In this document: positions 18,348-25,881 of the stretch, one piece after another
Numbering within the stretch: position 1 is the stretch's first letter
How the letters are laid out: each line of letters opens with the position of its first letter
Assembly: GCA_902509905.1 (NCBI GenBank)
Contig: CABWZI010000006.1
Location: 1-64,000 of the forward strand
Direction: 5' to 3'
DNA from: an uncultured Gammaproteobacteria bacterium
GTDB lineage: Bacteria; Pseudomonadota; Gammaproteobacteria; PS1; Pseudothioglobaceae
DNA: 64,000 bases
The notes under the pieces: model-generated
The model's input: the letters and a program-made list of their open reading frames with translations, nothing else
Told to the model about the DNA's origin: nothing
Database searches by the model: none
Program-made: the position numbers and the translations under genes

Positions 18348-19208
18348 ATGAGCGAATCATTTACTAAATCTGGCTTATCCATTCCTTCAATAGGTCTTGG
18401 AACAGGAAATATGTATGGCTCTTCTTGTAGAAGAATAGTTCAAGAGGCCCTTGAACTTGGTTATCGTCACATTGATGGTGCCTCAATGTATGAGAATGAG
18501 CATGAGGTAGGTCAGGGCCTCAACTACTCTCAAGTAGATAGAGAAAAAGTATTCATAACAACAAAAATCAATACTACAGGCTTTTTTCCTTCAAAAGGCA
18601 ATGGTCCGCAACTTAAAAATAGTGATATTAAAAAAAGCTTTGAAAAAAGTCTCTCAGATTTGCAGACAGAGTATGTTGACTTACTATTGATTCATTGGCC
18701 AATATTTGAAACTAATCTGGGTGATATGTTGGAAATTTTATATCGACTTAAAGATGATAAAAAAATCAAAGAAGTAGGCGTTGCAAATTTTAATTCACAG
18801 TTATTGAATGAATGTAGTGACTTAGGATTTAAAAATATCTTTTGCAATCAAGTTGAATATCATCCTTTTTTGTCCCAAGCTAAATTGTTAGAGACTATGC
18901 AAGACTTAGATGTTATTCCTATTGCTTATTGCCCATTATGTAAAGGTGATGTTTCAAGGCATGATGTCCTTATAAACCTGGCTGAAAAATACTCTAAAAC
19001 ACCAGCACAAATTACTCTAAGATGGCTATATCAACAGAAAGTAGTGTCAATTCCTAAGACAGAAAACACATACAGACTTAAGGAAAATATTGATATTTTT
19101 GATTTTGAAATTGACAATAAAGATATGCTTCAAATAAATACACTTGAAAGAAATCAGAGGATAGTTCCTAACCTTGAACTCAATGAATCAAAGTATCCTT
19201 TTGATTGA
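18348..19208 (+). CDS. Aldo/keto reductase
   Basis: NADPH-dependent carbonyl reductase of the AKR superfamily (2,5-diketogluconate reductase-like), 286 aa, cytoplasmic. The catalytic tetrad is complete: D43 in YRHIDGA, Y48 in MYENE, K73 in ITTKIN and H116 in LLIHWP. The C-terminal cofactor segment includes VSIPKTENTYRLKENIDIFDF. An in-frame TTG at 18324 would add eight residues, but it lies inside the promoter spacer, so the ATG is the better start. Substrate unknown. Confidence 0.9.
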   Translation: MSESFTKSGLSIPSIGLGTGNMYGSSCRRIVQEALELGYRHIDGASMYENEHEVGQGLNYSQVDREKVFITTKINTTGFFPSKGNGPQLKNSDIKKSFEKSLSDLQTEYVDLLLIHWPIFETNLGDMLEILYRLKDDKKIKEVGVANFNSQLLNECSDLGFKNIFCNQVEYHPFLSQAKLLETMQDLDVIPIAYCPLCKGDVSRHDVLINLAEKYSKTPAQITLRWLYQQKVVSIPKTENTYRLKENIDIFDFEIDNKDMLQINTLERNQRIVPNLELNESKYPFD

Positions 19209-19227
19209 TTTGTATTTATAAATCAAC

Positions 19228-19331
19228 ACCATCCCTCGCATATATATTCAGACTTTGAGGCCATAGGGGGAGCCCCTCTCGACCTCGGAGATAGATATAT
19301 ACACCATCCCTCACACATCAAACGAAATTTG
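19228..19331 (+). repeat. Dispersed intergenic repeat, full copy B
   Basis: Same head (CACCATCCCTCGCATATATA), GACTTTGAGG middle, GGAGATAGATATATACACC and tail as copy A, except that the tail ends AAATTTGTAATTT and so lacks the TTGGAC box. Its centre carries a clean small hairpin AGGGG-GAG-CCCCT, nested inside GAGG/CCTC and the A+T-rich arms. Confidence 0.8.
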
Positions 19332-19392
19332 TAATTTTAATTATCAAGGCGACATATAATTGATTTTTTTATTAGTCTGACTATTGTCTTTT

Positions 19393-19980
19393 ATGTTTAT
19401 AAATTCATTCAAAATATTAAAAATAATTTTTCTCTTATCCTTAATAGTTATGGCTGCTATGAGCTCTAAATCGATTGCTGATGAAGACCTTGCTTTTCCA
19501 TTTAATTCCGATAGTGGAAAGTACTGGCAATATATCAGTGATCAAGTGATGGGCGGTGTTTCAGATGGTAAAGTGACTCTTGAGCAAGATGGAGAGATGT
19601 ATTATGCAAGACTTACTGGGAATGTCAGCACAAGGAATAATGGCGGTGTTATTCAATTACGCACAGGCATTTCATTTTCAAATTCTGAAAAAGATGGCAA
19701 AAATTTTCAGGGCGTTCGTCTCAACGTTAGAGGCAATGGTGAAACTTATGACATCCATATCATAACTAATGATATGGCTTATTATGGAGACTTTTATTCT
19801 GCTTCCTTCCAAGCTGATTCAGATTGGAAAATGATTGAATTGCCTTTTAATTCATTCGAACGTAAGCGTTTCAATGTCTCAAAGTTAGAAGCTAAAAATA
19901 TACGAAGCTTTGCTATTGCAGCTTATGGCCGTGATTTCAAATCTGATGTTTCAGTGTCAACTGTAGAGTTTTACTACTAA
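19393..19980 (+). CDS. Secreted CIA30-like (NDUFAF1-fold) domain protein
   Basis: 195 aa with a signal peptide ending SIADEDLAF and a single CIA30 galactose-binding-like domain. Recognisable blocks are WQYISDQVMGGVSDG, LTGNVSTRNNGGVIQLR, GVRLNVRGNGETYDIHI, the LPFNSFE strand and the FAIAAYGRDFKSDVS end. The mitochondrial homologue is a complex I assembly factor; bacterial secreted versions have no settled role. I use the ATG at 19393 rather than a TTG three codons upstream. A paralogue lies at 22499. Confidence 0.82.
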   Translation: MFINSFKILKIIFLLSLIVMAAMSSKSIADEDLAFPFNSDSGKYWQYISDQVMGGVSDGKVTLEQDGEMYYARLTGNVSTRNNGGVIQLRTGISFSNSEKDGKNFQGVRLNVRGNGETYDIHIITNDMAYYGDFYSASFQADSDWKMIELPFNSFERKRFNVSKLEAKNIRSFAIAAYGRDFKSDVSVSTVEFYY

Positions 19981-20020
19981 AGAATCAATGAAAAAAGCGA
20001 TATTTGTACTATAGCTAAAG

Positions 20021-20689
20021 TTAATTTTTCCAGATTGATTCCTTTATGGCCGGAATAAGCATCGATGAAGTAGGCCAATCTTCGCAATGCTGATAGCGGT
20101 GAGCAAGCTGAATTATTCCTTTTTGATCAACGACAAATTCTCCTGGCAACTGCCATGGGCTATCTACCAGACCACCTTCTGTGCCATGACGCGACTTCTG
20201 CAATTCTGCACCCGTCTCAAAATCGATATGAAGGTACTCATCAGGCGCGTCATAGACGATTTGAGAAGGCTTACCTTCCAACAAGTCATAGGCCTCATAG
20301 ACACTAAAGGTTGGATCACATAAGACTGGGCAGGGCATGCCATTTCTTTGGCTGTATTCTTTTGAACGTTCAGGCTCCCCTTGGCCAATCACGACGACAG
20401 AGGCTCCAAGCTTAATGTAGTCCGCGTATTCATTTTTAAGACTATTGGCGCGATCAACCCCGCAACTACAACCGTAATGCCTCCAGAACATGATTAAGGC
20501 TGGACCATTGCTCCAAAAATCTTGCAAATGAACTAATTTCCCCGATGTATCTTGCAACTCAAAATCAGGAGCCAAGTCCCCAACTTGGAGCGGCACTTTA
20601 TCCCATCGAAGACGCGTTGGTCCTTTTTTCCAAAGATCTAGCCATTCTTTTTCAGCAGCTTCGATTTGGTTATCTACTATTGATTTCAT
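20021..20689 (-). CDS. Peroxiredoxin-like (AhpC/TSA) protein
   Basis: 222-aa thioredoxin-fold protein with an AhpC/TSA domain (about 33-180): VGDLAPDFELQDTSG, then FWRHYGCSCGVDRA with C74 and C76, then VVVIGQGEPERSKEY and CPVLCDPTFSVYEAY. A C-x-C pair stands where PRXL2/AhpC-like proteins usually have C-x-x-C or a single peroxidatic cysteine. No signal peptide, so cytoplasmic. Probably peroxide or disulfide chemistry; substrate unknown. Stands alone. Confidence 0.82.
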   Translation of the reverse strand: MKSIVDNQIEAAEKEWLDLWKKGPTRLRWDKVPLQVGDLAPDFELQDTSGKLVHLQDFWSNGPALIMFWRHYGCSCGVDRANSLKNEYADYIKLGASVVVIGQGEPERSKEYSQRNGMPCPVLCDPTFSVYEAYDLLEGKPSQIVYDAPDEYLHIDFETGAELQKSRHGTEGGLVDSPWQLPGEFVVDQKGIIQLAHRYQHCEDWPTSSMLIPAIKESIWKN

Positions 20690-20867
20690 ATTTACCCCTT
20701 TTTAACTAGTTATGACACTTTTTATTATAGCTCAAAAAAATTCATCTCAGGTTTCGTAAAACGAAAATGGGATTCTTTATCTAAACTATATCTAATCTTC
20801 ATCTAACTTTATGTCTGCCTATTTAAAATTTGAATTTTTTTAATAATTAACCAATAAAAAAAGATTT

Positions 20868-20969
20868 ATGGAAACTAAATTAGTCCTCTGGATAACTGCA
20901 TGTATGGCATTTATGCTCAGTTTTATGTACGTGACGGTAAGCTTTATTGCTAGGTTTGTACAATATTAA
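20868..20969 (+). CDS. Micro-membrane protein (33 aa)
   Basis: ATG to TAA, 34 codons, giving one hydrophobic helix with the segment MLSFMYVTVSFIARFVQY. Weak upstream signal (AAAAAAGATTT). The helix shares FMYV(T/A)V with the 27-aa protein at 21162, two genes downstream, and the three small frames are closely packed, which argues for real genes. Function unknown. Confidence 0.5.
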   Translation: METKLVLWITACMAFMLSFMYVTVSFIARFVQY

Positions 20970-20986
20970 ATTTAAGGATTTAAACA

Positions 20987-21175
20987 ATGACACTTGCAAA
21001 ATACAATACAAAAAATGGCTCTCCAAATCATAGGCGAAAGTCTAAAAGAGCATTAGAAGCAGAATTTAAAGAGCTTAGAAACATGGAGTCAATGATGGAC
21101 AATCATCTTAAAGATGCCTACCTTGATAATCTTTCCTTTTTAAAAGACGGGCTAAGAGGAAATGAGATTATTTAA
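20987..21175 (+). CDS. Small charged protein (62 aa)
   Basis: Soluble, strongly charged and mostly helical by composition: a basic N-terminal part (HRRKSKRALEAEFKELRNM) and an acidic second half ending GLRGNEII. No membrane segment or known motif. It lies 17 bases after the 33-aa membrane protein, and its 3' end overlaps the start of the 27-aa membrane protein by 14 bases. Possibly a soluble partner of the two. I do not recognise it. Confidence 0.6.
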   Translation: MTLAKYNTKNGSPNHRRKSKRALEAEFKELRNMESMMDNHLKDAYLDNLSFLKDGLRGNEII

Positions 21176-21245
21176 AAACTTGTTGACGGTTGTCGGCTAT
21201 TTGTTCTTGACGGTTTTTATGTATGTCGCTGTTACAAATATTTAA
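21162..21245 (+). CDS. Micro-membrane protein (27 aa)
   Basis: Single-helix frame with the sequence LLTVVGYLFLTVFMYVAVTNI after a basic start (MRLFKN). AAGAGGAA lies upstream of the ATG, inside the preceding gene. It shares FMYV.V with the 33-aa protein. It ends 4 bp into the 3' end of the opposite gene. Confidence 0.5.
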   Translation: MRLFKNLLTVVGYLFLTVFMYVAVTNI

Positions 21246-21784
21246 TTCGATTTTTTTATTAAAAATGATCTTATCGCAACGATTATTCCAATAATGACTA
21301 GCAGATAGGTGAGGCTCGACATAATCCATTTGAAGGAGTTTATCCCCGAGCCAACGGAGACTAATGATTGGGTTATTGAGCCGGAAGTCACATAGCTTTG
21401 TATCATCAAAAGTTCAGAAAAGTTCTCGGACCAATCTGCAATCATTCCAAGTATTGGAACCACTAAATAAATTTTCTTAATAAGCAGATACAAAACCCAA
21501 GAGCCATACATCAACGTATAAATCATAGCAAAAATAACATCCCAGACTTTGAGAAACTGGCTGTAGCAAAGCAGCTGCTCCTGATTTCTAGCAGCAAAGA
21601 AATCTTGAACCATCGCCAAGGTGTAAGAAAAAGATAGGCCTAGGGAATTTGAGCCACTATCAAGCCTAAAGCACCCAGATGCCGGATTTAACACCAGAGA
21701 TATATAGAGGATAAATGCAAGAGTAGAGCCTAAGGCAAAATACAGGACAGGTTTATTATTTTGGTTGTCAGTTTTGGCACTCAT
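21242..21784 (-). CDS. Four-helix membrane protein of unknown function
   Basis: 180 aa with about four transmembrane helices (about 13-33, 82-105, 107-125 and 150-173). A segment GMIADWSENFSELLMIQSYV contains acidic residues between helices. The first loop holds two cysteines (SGCFRLD and LLCYSQ). I do not recognise the family. Convergent with the small-protein cluster and alone on its strand. Confidence 0.65.
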   Translation of the reverse strand: MSAKTDNQNNKPVLYFALGSTLAFILYISLVLNPASGCFRLDSGSNSLGLSFSYTLAMVQDFFAARNQEQLLCYSQFLKVWDVIFAMIYTLMYGSWVLYLLIKKIYLVVPILGMIADWSENFSELLMIQSYVTSGSITQSLVSVGSGINSFKWIMSSLTYLLVIIGIIVAIRSFLIKKSN

Positions 21785-21947
21785 AGCGACCCACTTTTAA
21801 TGACTTTTAAATTGATAATTTGGTTTAAACTGAGTTAAATATACACTACCTTAAGTGATATTTTTTTTAACTTCTTTTCATTAAATCAATAACTTTGTCT
21901 TTATAAAAATAACTCCTAATCTTCATTTAGAATAAATCAGCAAGATT

Positions 21948-21953
21948 TATAAT
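21948..21953 (+). promoter_or_regulatory. -10 box six bases ahead of the next ATG
   Basis: TATAAT followed by TGTAGT and then the ATG at 21960. This is the same spacing as for gshB, the aldo/keto reductase and the MORN protein. No Shine-Dalgarno sequence; the -35 element is unclear. Confidence 0.5.
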
Positions 21954-21959
21954 TGTAGT

Positions 21960-22274
21960 ATGAAAAAATTGATTATTCTAATAACTTTTTTAGGTTTCTA
22001 TTCGGTTTCATATGCTAAGAGTTTCGATGACTGGTCGAATGAAGATCTATGCAGATGGATAGATGCTGTCCAAGTCCCAGATCCGATTCTATTGGAAATT
22101 GAAGTCAGAGATCTAGTGTGTCTGAGTAATCCTGAAATCATCGAAGCCTCTATTCAAGAGCCCTATGCCTCAGAACATGGAACAGTATTTCCTTCAGTTC
22201 CATCTAATAACGCCTCTAATAAAAATTCAGAGAGTGGCATAAGGTTTATTTTTAACTACAAGGTTAAACTATAA
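21960..22274 (+). CDS. Secreted two-cysteine paralogue 1 (104 aa)
   Basis: A signal peptide (ending SVSYA) is followed by a short domain, KSFDDWSNEDLCRWIDA..., with cysteines spaced about 23 apart (LC...LVC), then a Ser/Asn-rich tail ending in IRFIFNYKVKL. The domain matches the proteins at 24807 (YLDDWSNDNLCGW) and 26868 (LSGFSDNQICAF). The family occurs widely in marine bacteria as a short C...(E)xx(R)xxxC module; its function is unknown to me. Confidence 0.7.
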   Translation: MKKLIILITFLGFYSVSYAKSFDDWSNEDLCRWIDAVQVPDPILLEIEVRDLVCLSNPEIIEASIQEPYASEHGTVFPSVPSNNASNKNSESGIRFIFNYKVKL

Positions 22275-22284
22275 AAAAATAGCG

Positions 22285-22494
22285 ATGAGTGGACAAAGAA
22301 GATTCTTAAGGGTTTGGGCGAGAACAGTTGGGATGCCAATCGGTCTCAATGATGAAGATAAGCCTGAGTTTTTACCTATTGCACAAACAGATGTAAAAAA
22401 AGCCCTACTCTTCAGAACGTTTTGGATTGTTCTCCACGTGGTTACATGTGTACTTATTATTGCTGGAAATGGCAGAGTGCTTTCTTGGTGGTAA
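22285..22494 (+). CDS. Small membrane protein (69 aa)
   Basis: A basic N-terminus (SGQRRFLRVWARTVGMPIG), an acidic middle (LNDEDKPEFLPI) and one C-terminal helix (RTFWIVLHVVTCVLIIAGNGRVLSWW). The segment FRTFW..LH..TC.FIIAGN is familiar from small proteins of marine bacteria, without a known role. It lies ten bases after the two-cysteine protein and just before the CIA30 gene, so the three are probably one operon. Confidence 0.7.
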   Translation: MSGQRRFLRVWARTVGMPIGLNDEDKPEFLPIAQTDVKKALLFRTFWIVLHVVTCVLIIAGNGRVLSWW

Positions 22495-22498
22495 GGGA

Positions 22499-23080
22499 AT
22501 GAAAGCAATCCTGCTAATTTTTTTGGTTTTCGCTCAATCAGCTATTTACGCTCAAGAGAGTCTTAAATTTCCTATTGAGCCAAAGATGGCAAAAGAATGG
22601 AAATATCAGAGTGATCAAGTGATGGGGGGCGTTTCTGAAGGGGACACTTCATTAATGCAAGATGGAGATATGTTTTATTTCAGGCTTACTGGAGATGTCA
22701 GCACAAAGAATAATGGAGGATTTGTTCAATTTAGATCAAAAGTATCATTATTCAATAAACCAGAGATGTTTCAGTTAATTCATAAGGCTCACAAAGAGGG
22801 CGAAGGTCTTGAAGGGGTTAGGCTAAATGTAAGGGGTAATGGCGAGACGTATCATGTCATGATTCGAACTTATTTCACTTGGTCTCCGAGCGACTACTAT
22901 TATCAAACATTTGAAACAAGACCTAATTGGCAGCAAGTGGATTTACCTTTTAACAAATTTAAAAGTTCAAAATACAGACAGAGAGGTTTAGAAGTGGATC
23001 AGATCAGGGATTTCGCTGTTGTTGCTTACGGCCGAGATTTCAAGTCTGATGTTTCTGTCTCTGAAATTAGTTTTTATTAA
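22499..23080 (+). CDS. Secreted CIA30-like domain protein, second paralogue
   Basis: 193 aa with signal peptide MKAILLIFLVFAQSAIYAQ. The domain closely follows the 19393 protein: YQSDQVMGGVSEG, LTGDVSTKNNGGFVQFR, GVRLNVRGNGETYHVMI, the LPFNKFK strand, and the near-identical end AYGRDFKSDVS. It has an insertion of about ten residues after FRSKVSL. An upstream ATG at 22427 lies in the preceding gene; TAAGGG supports 22499. The pair most likely arose by duplication in this region. Confidence 0.82.
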   Translation: MKAILLIFLVFAQSAIYAQESLKFPIEPKMAKEWKYQSDQVMGGVSEGDTSLMQDGDMFYFRLTGDVSTKNNGGFVQFRSKVSLFNKPEMFQLIHKAHKEGEGLEGVRLNVRGNGETYHVMIRTYFTWSPSDYYYQTFETRPNWQQVDLPFNKFKSSKYRQRGLEVDQIRDFAVVAYGRDFKSDVSVSEISFY

Positions 23081-23109
23081 CTATAAGTAGGCAAAATCAC
23101 TCGGCTAGC

Positions 23110-23310
23110 TCAAAGGAAATTATTAGATTTTTTCTTCTTTTCCTTGATCCAGCGAACCCTTTTTCGCCAAAGCTTATAAGAGCTAGGCTTGAGGTTAGCC
23201 TGCATAATGCGTTTGACTTCTGGCTCTTTGATTCCGATCTCTCTTTCAATATCTGAGAAAGTGATATCATCGCTCCAGGCCATCTCAATGACCTCATTGA
23301 TATTAATCAT
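23110..23310 (-). CDS. TIGR03643 family (DUF2805) protein
   Basis: 66-aa helix-turn-helix-like protein with the core VIEMAWSDDITFSDIEREIGIKEPEVKRIM and NLKPSSYKLWRKRV, which is diagnostic of TIGR03643. The C-terminus is a Lys-rich tail. The start at 23310 (MININEVIEMAW) overlaps the preceding 57-aa gene by ATGA. Family members often sit near DUF2256 and cryptochrome/photolyase-like genes; a DUF2256 gene occurs 5.5 kb away here, but no photolyase. Confidence 0.85.
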   Translation of the reverse strand: MININEVIEMAWSDDITFSDIEREIGIKEPEVKRIMQANLKPSSYKLWRKRVRWIKEKKKKSNNFL

Positions 23311-23480
23311 ATTGCATTGTCTATGTTCATTAGTATTGGCCTTCCATCTGGCGTATTGAGTGGAATAATTTTCCCATTGTATTTGGCACAAAGAGTCGGA
23401 CTGTTTTGTTTATTATCTCCAAGATTGACCTCGAGATCTACTAGAACTAACTCCGCATCTAATATCTTTAGTATTTTCAT
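23307..23480 (-). CDS. Hypothetical 57-aa protein
   Basis: ATG to TGA, 58 codons. AAGGAT precedes the start and the stop overlaps the TIGR03643 start (ATGA), a pattern that supports translation. The product, MKILKILDAELVLVDLEVNL..., continues with a Cys-Ala-Lys-Tyr segment and ends DGRPILMNIDNAI. It looks like a small beta-rich soluble protein. No family recognised. Confidence 0.6.
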   Translation of the reverse strand: MKILKILDAELVLVDLEVNLGDNKQNSPTLCAKYNGKIIPLNTPDGRPILMNIDNAI

Positions 23481-23497
23481 TACTTATCCTTAGAAGT

Positions 23498-24685
23498 TTA
23501 ATTTCCTATTGCTTTTTCAGGTTCAAGATTAATGAGAGCAGAGTCAATTAAATCGCACTCCTGAAGAAAAATCTTATCATCATTAGTATGACTCAAAACA
23601 TCAGGCGATGTTACTAGTGCTTGATCCTTTAGTGGGTAAGTTGACCCATAGTGAATGTATTTTTCAATATCCTCAAAGGGGCTAGTAGTTTGAATTAGAT
23701 TTCTTTTAACAAGTTCTGAAGCCAGATAATGAAGTGAGGCCCATGACATACCATCTGCCAACTCCCAAGTGTAATCAAATGTGCCTTTGATGTAACCAGT
23801 CTCTAATAATGAGCTGAAAAGTTTAAAGGCAAACCCCTCTCCAAATGGACTATCTGCACTGTTTCTAATTCTTGGCACTCTATCCTCTAAATAGTGATTT
23901 TTATATGCCCATTCATTAAACTTTATTGATGAGAGTCTATCACTAAAATCTGACGGTTGACCTCTAGTGGCTAATCTTTCAATGAGGACATATTCATCTT
24001 TTTGTTTCAAATACCATTCCAAGTGCCCATAGTCATCATTGGAATATAGGTTGCTGTTGACTAGCAGTTTGTTTCCTTGATAGTCTTGATACTCGACACT
24101 GTCAGTCTCAAACAGCCTTTCACTAAGACTGAAGTTTTCAAAGCCTGTTGTGCCTTGAACAGATGGGCTTAATCCAAGAAGCACAAAGAGTGCCTCCTCT
24201 ATTCTTGTGGTTTGGGTTTGAGAGACTCTCCTCATATCAAATCGCTCTTTCTCTAATTTGTTAAGCCTAAATTCCCACTTTTGATAGTATTTATTCCAGA
24301 CCTTAAAAAATGCTGAGTAAGAATTGTCAAGCTCATAGGATGCCCAGGTTCCACTTTGCTCGTTATCACTGTTACCTTCTATTGATGGAAGTGCTGTAAT
24401 AGTCTCATTTTCAATTGAAACACTTTTAGGGTTATAGAAACAATGATATTCTGAGATCTCAATCCACCCATGATGTGAATATATTTCACTCCACTTTTCA
24501 ATTGAAATATTTTCATTTTTAATTTTTCCAAAGGCTCTTTTATTTGATTTCCCTTTCCAGTAATCAACAATATTTTTAACAAGTCCTAGTTCATGTCTGA
24601 GCTCTTTTATTGTCTCTTGAGTGGGCGCACGAGTAGCAGTTAGTTTCATTTCACCATCAAATTTTTTGCGTGATAAGTCAATCAT
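23498..24685 (-). CDS. Hypothetical 395-aa soluble protein
   Basis: No signal peptide, membrane helix or familiar motif. Charged, aromatic-rich and apparently globular: KELRHELGLVKNIVDYWKGK near the N-terminus, ERFDMRRVSQTQTTRIEEALFVLLGLSP in the middle and EWAYKNHYLEDRVPRIRNSADSPFGEGFAFKLF later. It ends 17 bases before the 57-aa gene, so 395 aa, 57 aa and TIGR03643 form a likely three-gene operon. I cannot assign a function. Confidence 0.65.
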   Translation of the reverse strand: MIDLSRKKFDGEMKLTATRAPTQETIKELRHELGLVKNIVDYWKGKSNKRAFGKIKNENISIEKWSEIYSHHGWIEISEYHCFYNPKSVSIENETITALPSIEGNSDNEQSGTWASYELDNSYSAFFKVWNKYYQKWEFRLNKLEKERFDMRRVSQTQTTRIEEALFVLLGLSPSVQGTTGFENFSLSERLFETDSVEYQDYQGNKLLVNSNLYSNDDYGHLEWYLKQKDEYVLIERLATRGQPSDFSDRLSSIKFNEWAYKNHYLEDRVPRIRNSADSPFGEGFAFKLFSSLLETGYIKGTFDYTWELADGMSWASLHYLASELVKRNLIQTTSPFEDIEKYIHYGSTYPLKDQALVTSPDVLSHTNDDKIFLQECDLIDSALINLEPEKAIGN

Positions 24686-24806
24686 TGGTTATTCTGAAAA
24701 AGCGTTATAGTTGAAATACGAATTTCATTTATAAAACACGTAATTTACATTTTATTGAAATGGAATTAGCATATATTTAATGTTTTTTTTATAAAAACTA
24801 TTTCTG

Positions 24807-25121
24807 ATGAACAAAATATTCCTGATTTTCCTGGCATTAAGTTTGACTGGTGTCACCCGGGCTTCGTATCTTGATGATTGGTCTAATGATAATCTTTGTG
24901 GCTGGATGGAATCTGCTAGTGCCCCTGAATACATTAAAACTGAAGTTGAGAAAAGAAAAATACTTTGTTATGGTGGTGTAGAAGTTCAATTTTTGCCTAC
25001 CGAGGAAAATTCCTTATCTGATAATGGAACAGTTTTTTCATCGCCAGATCCTTCAATTCTGATTGAATTACAGTCCATCTTTGATCAGGGCGTAGAACAG
25101 ACTATGGGCTCAAGCTATTAG
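24807..25121 (+). CDS. Secreted two-cysteine paralogue 2 (104 aa)
   Basis: A signal peptide ends TGVTRA, then SYLDDWSNDNLCGWMESASAPEY and EVEKRKILCYGG, with two cysteines 23 apart as in paralogue 1. The tail is Ser/Glu-rich (NGTVFSSPDPS), and NGTVFS echoes HGTVFPS in paralogue 1. Same length (104 aa) as paralogue 1. Function unknown. Confidence 0.7.
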   Translation: MNKIFLIFLALSLTGVTRASYLDDWSNDNLCGWMESASAPEYIKTEVEKRKILCYGGVEVQFLPTEENSLSDNGTVFSSPDPSILIELQSIFDQGVEQTMGSSY

Positions 25122-25140
25122 TTTATTTTGAGTTTGTTGA

Positions 25141-25713
25141 CTAATCTTTAAAACGAAATGGTGGATACTCGTCTGTAGTTAATAGAAGAGCAAATGCGCT
25201 GACTCTGAGAGTCCACCTTAAAAAACCTTCAACAAAGTCAAAGATGTCTCTAGGATATTTTCCAGTAAATATAATGGCTATTAATGCAAAAATTGTAGAG
25301 ACCAAAACCCCAATAAATAGGAATATAAGTACAATGATATGAGGGATAACTAGAAACCATTTAACAAGTGGCATCCATCTCTTTAAATCATTTTTAACGT
25401 CAGGGTAAGGAATATCTATTTTAACTGATTGATCGTGATCCGTTGATGGGTACTCGTCCCTCATTAGAAAAACATAAGCTGCAATTCTGTAGGTAAGTTT
25501 AGTAATACCAATATGCCATTCAAACCACCATTTGGGATATTTTTCTTTAAAGATTATCATCATTGCAATAGCCAATGACAGAGCTTCTGCGTACGTTGAA
25601 ATTAGGGCTAGAATGAAGACAATGGGTATGACAAGAATCAGTCTAAAGATTGCCGTTAGGCGATTAGAGGATTCTGAGTAGTCAATATTTAGCTTTACTG
25701 GGTATTCTTTCAT
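25141..25713 (-). CDS. DUF4389 membrane protein
   Basis: 190 aa with two DUF4389-type halves. Each half has a helical hairpin followed by a KYP(K/R)..F.. ..W..R..(A/S) helix and a DEYP motif: KYPKWWFEWHIGITKLTYRIAAYVFLMRDEYPS, then GKYPRDIFDFVEGFLRWTLRVSAFALLLTTDEYPPF (given here in shortened pieces: KYPKWWFEW, MRDEYPS, GKYPRDIFDF, TTDEYPPF). About four helices. The family is often found with small membrane-stress genes; its role is unknown. Probably the last gene of the XRE-led operon. Confidence 0.85.
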   Translation of the reverse strand: MKEYPVKLNIDYSESSNRLTAIFRLILVIPIVFILALISTYAEALSLAIAMMIIFKEKYPKWWFEWHIGITKLTYRIAAYVFLMRDEYPSTDHDQSVKIDIPYPDVKNDLKRWMPLVKWFLVIPHIIVLIFLFIGVLVSTIFALIAIIFTGKYPRDIFDFVEGFLRWTLRVSAFALLLTTDEYPPFRFKD

Positions 25714-25725
25714 ATGTATGCCTGA

Positions 25726-25881
25726 TTATTTAATAAACTCCAAATAGATAATATAGCTCAATATTGTTAACCATATTAGGCCAACTTGATCACTATTTCT
25801 ATTGGAGTTTCGTTCAAGTTTTTCTAGATTATCATCAATACTATTTATTTGCTGTATGAGATGATTTTTATCATTTATCAT
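25726..25881 (-). CDS. Small tail-anchored protein (51 aa)
   Basis: Start MINDKNHLIQQINSIDDNLE, a helical polar part with heptad-like spacing, then a C-terminal hydrophobic helix (QVGLIWLTILSYIIYLEFIK). The ATG at 25881 lies inside the last 11 bases of the preceding gene (ATGATAAATGA). A longer frame from 25974 overlaps that gene heavily and is not credible. Function unknown. Confidence 0.6.
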   Translation of the reverse strand: MINDKNHLIQQINSIDDNLEKLERNSNRNSDQVGLIWLTILSYIIYLEFIK

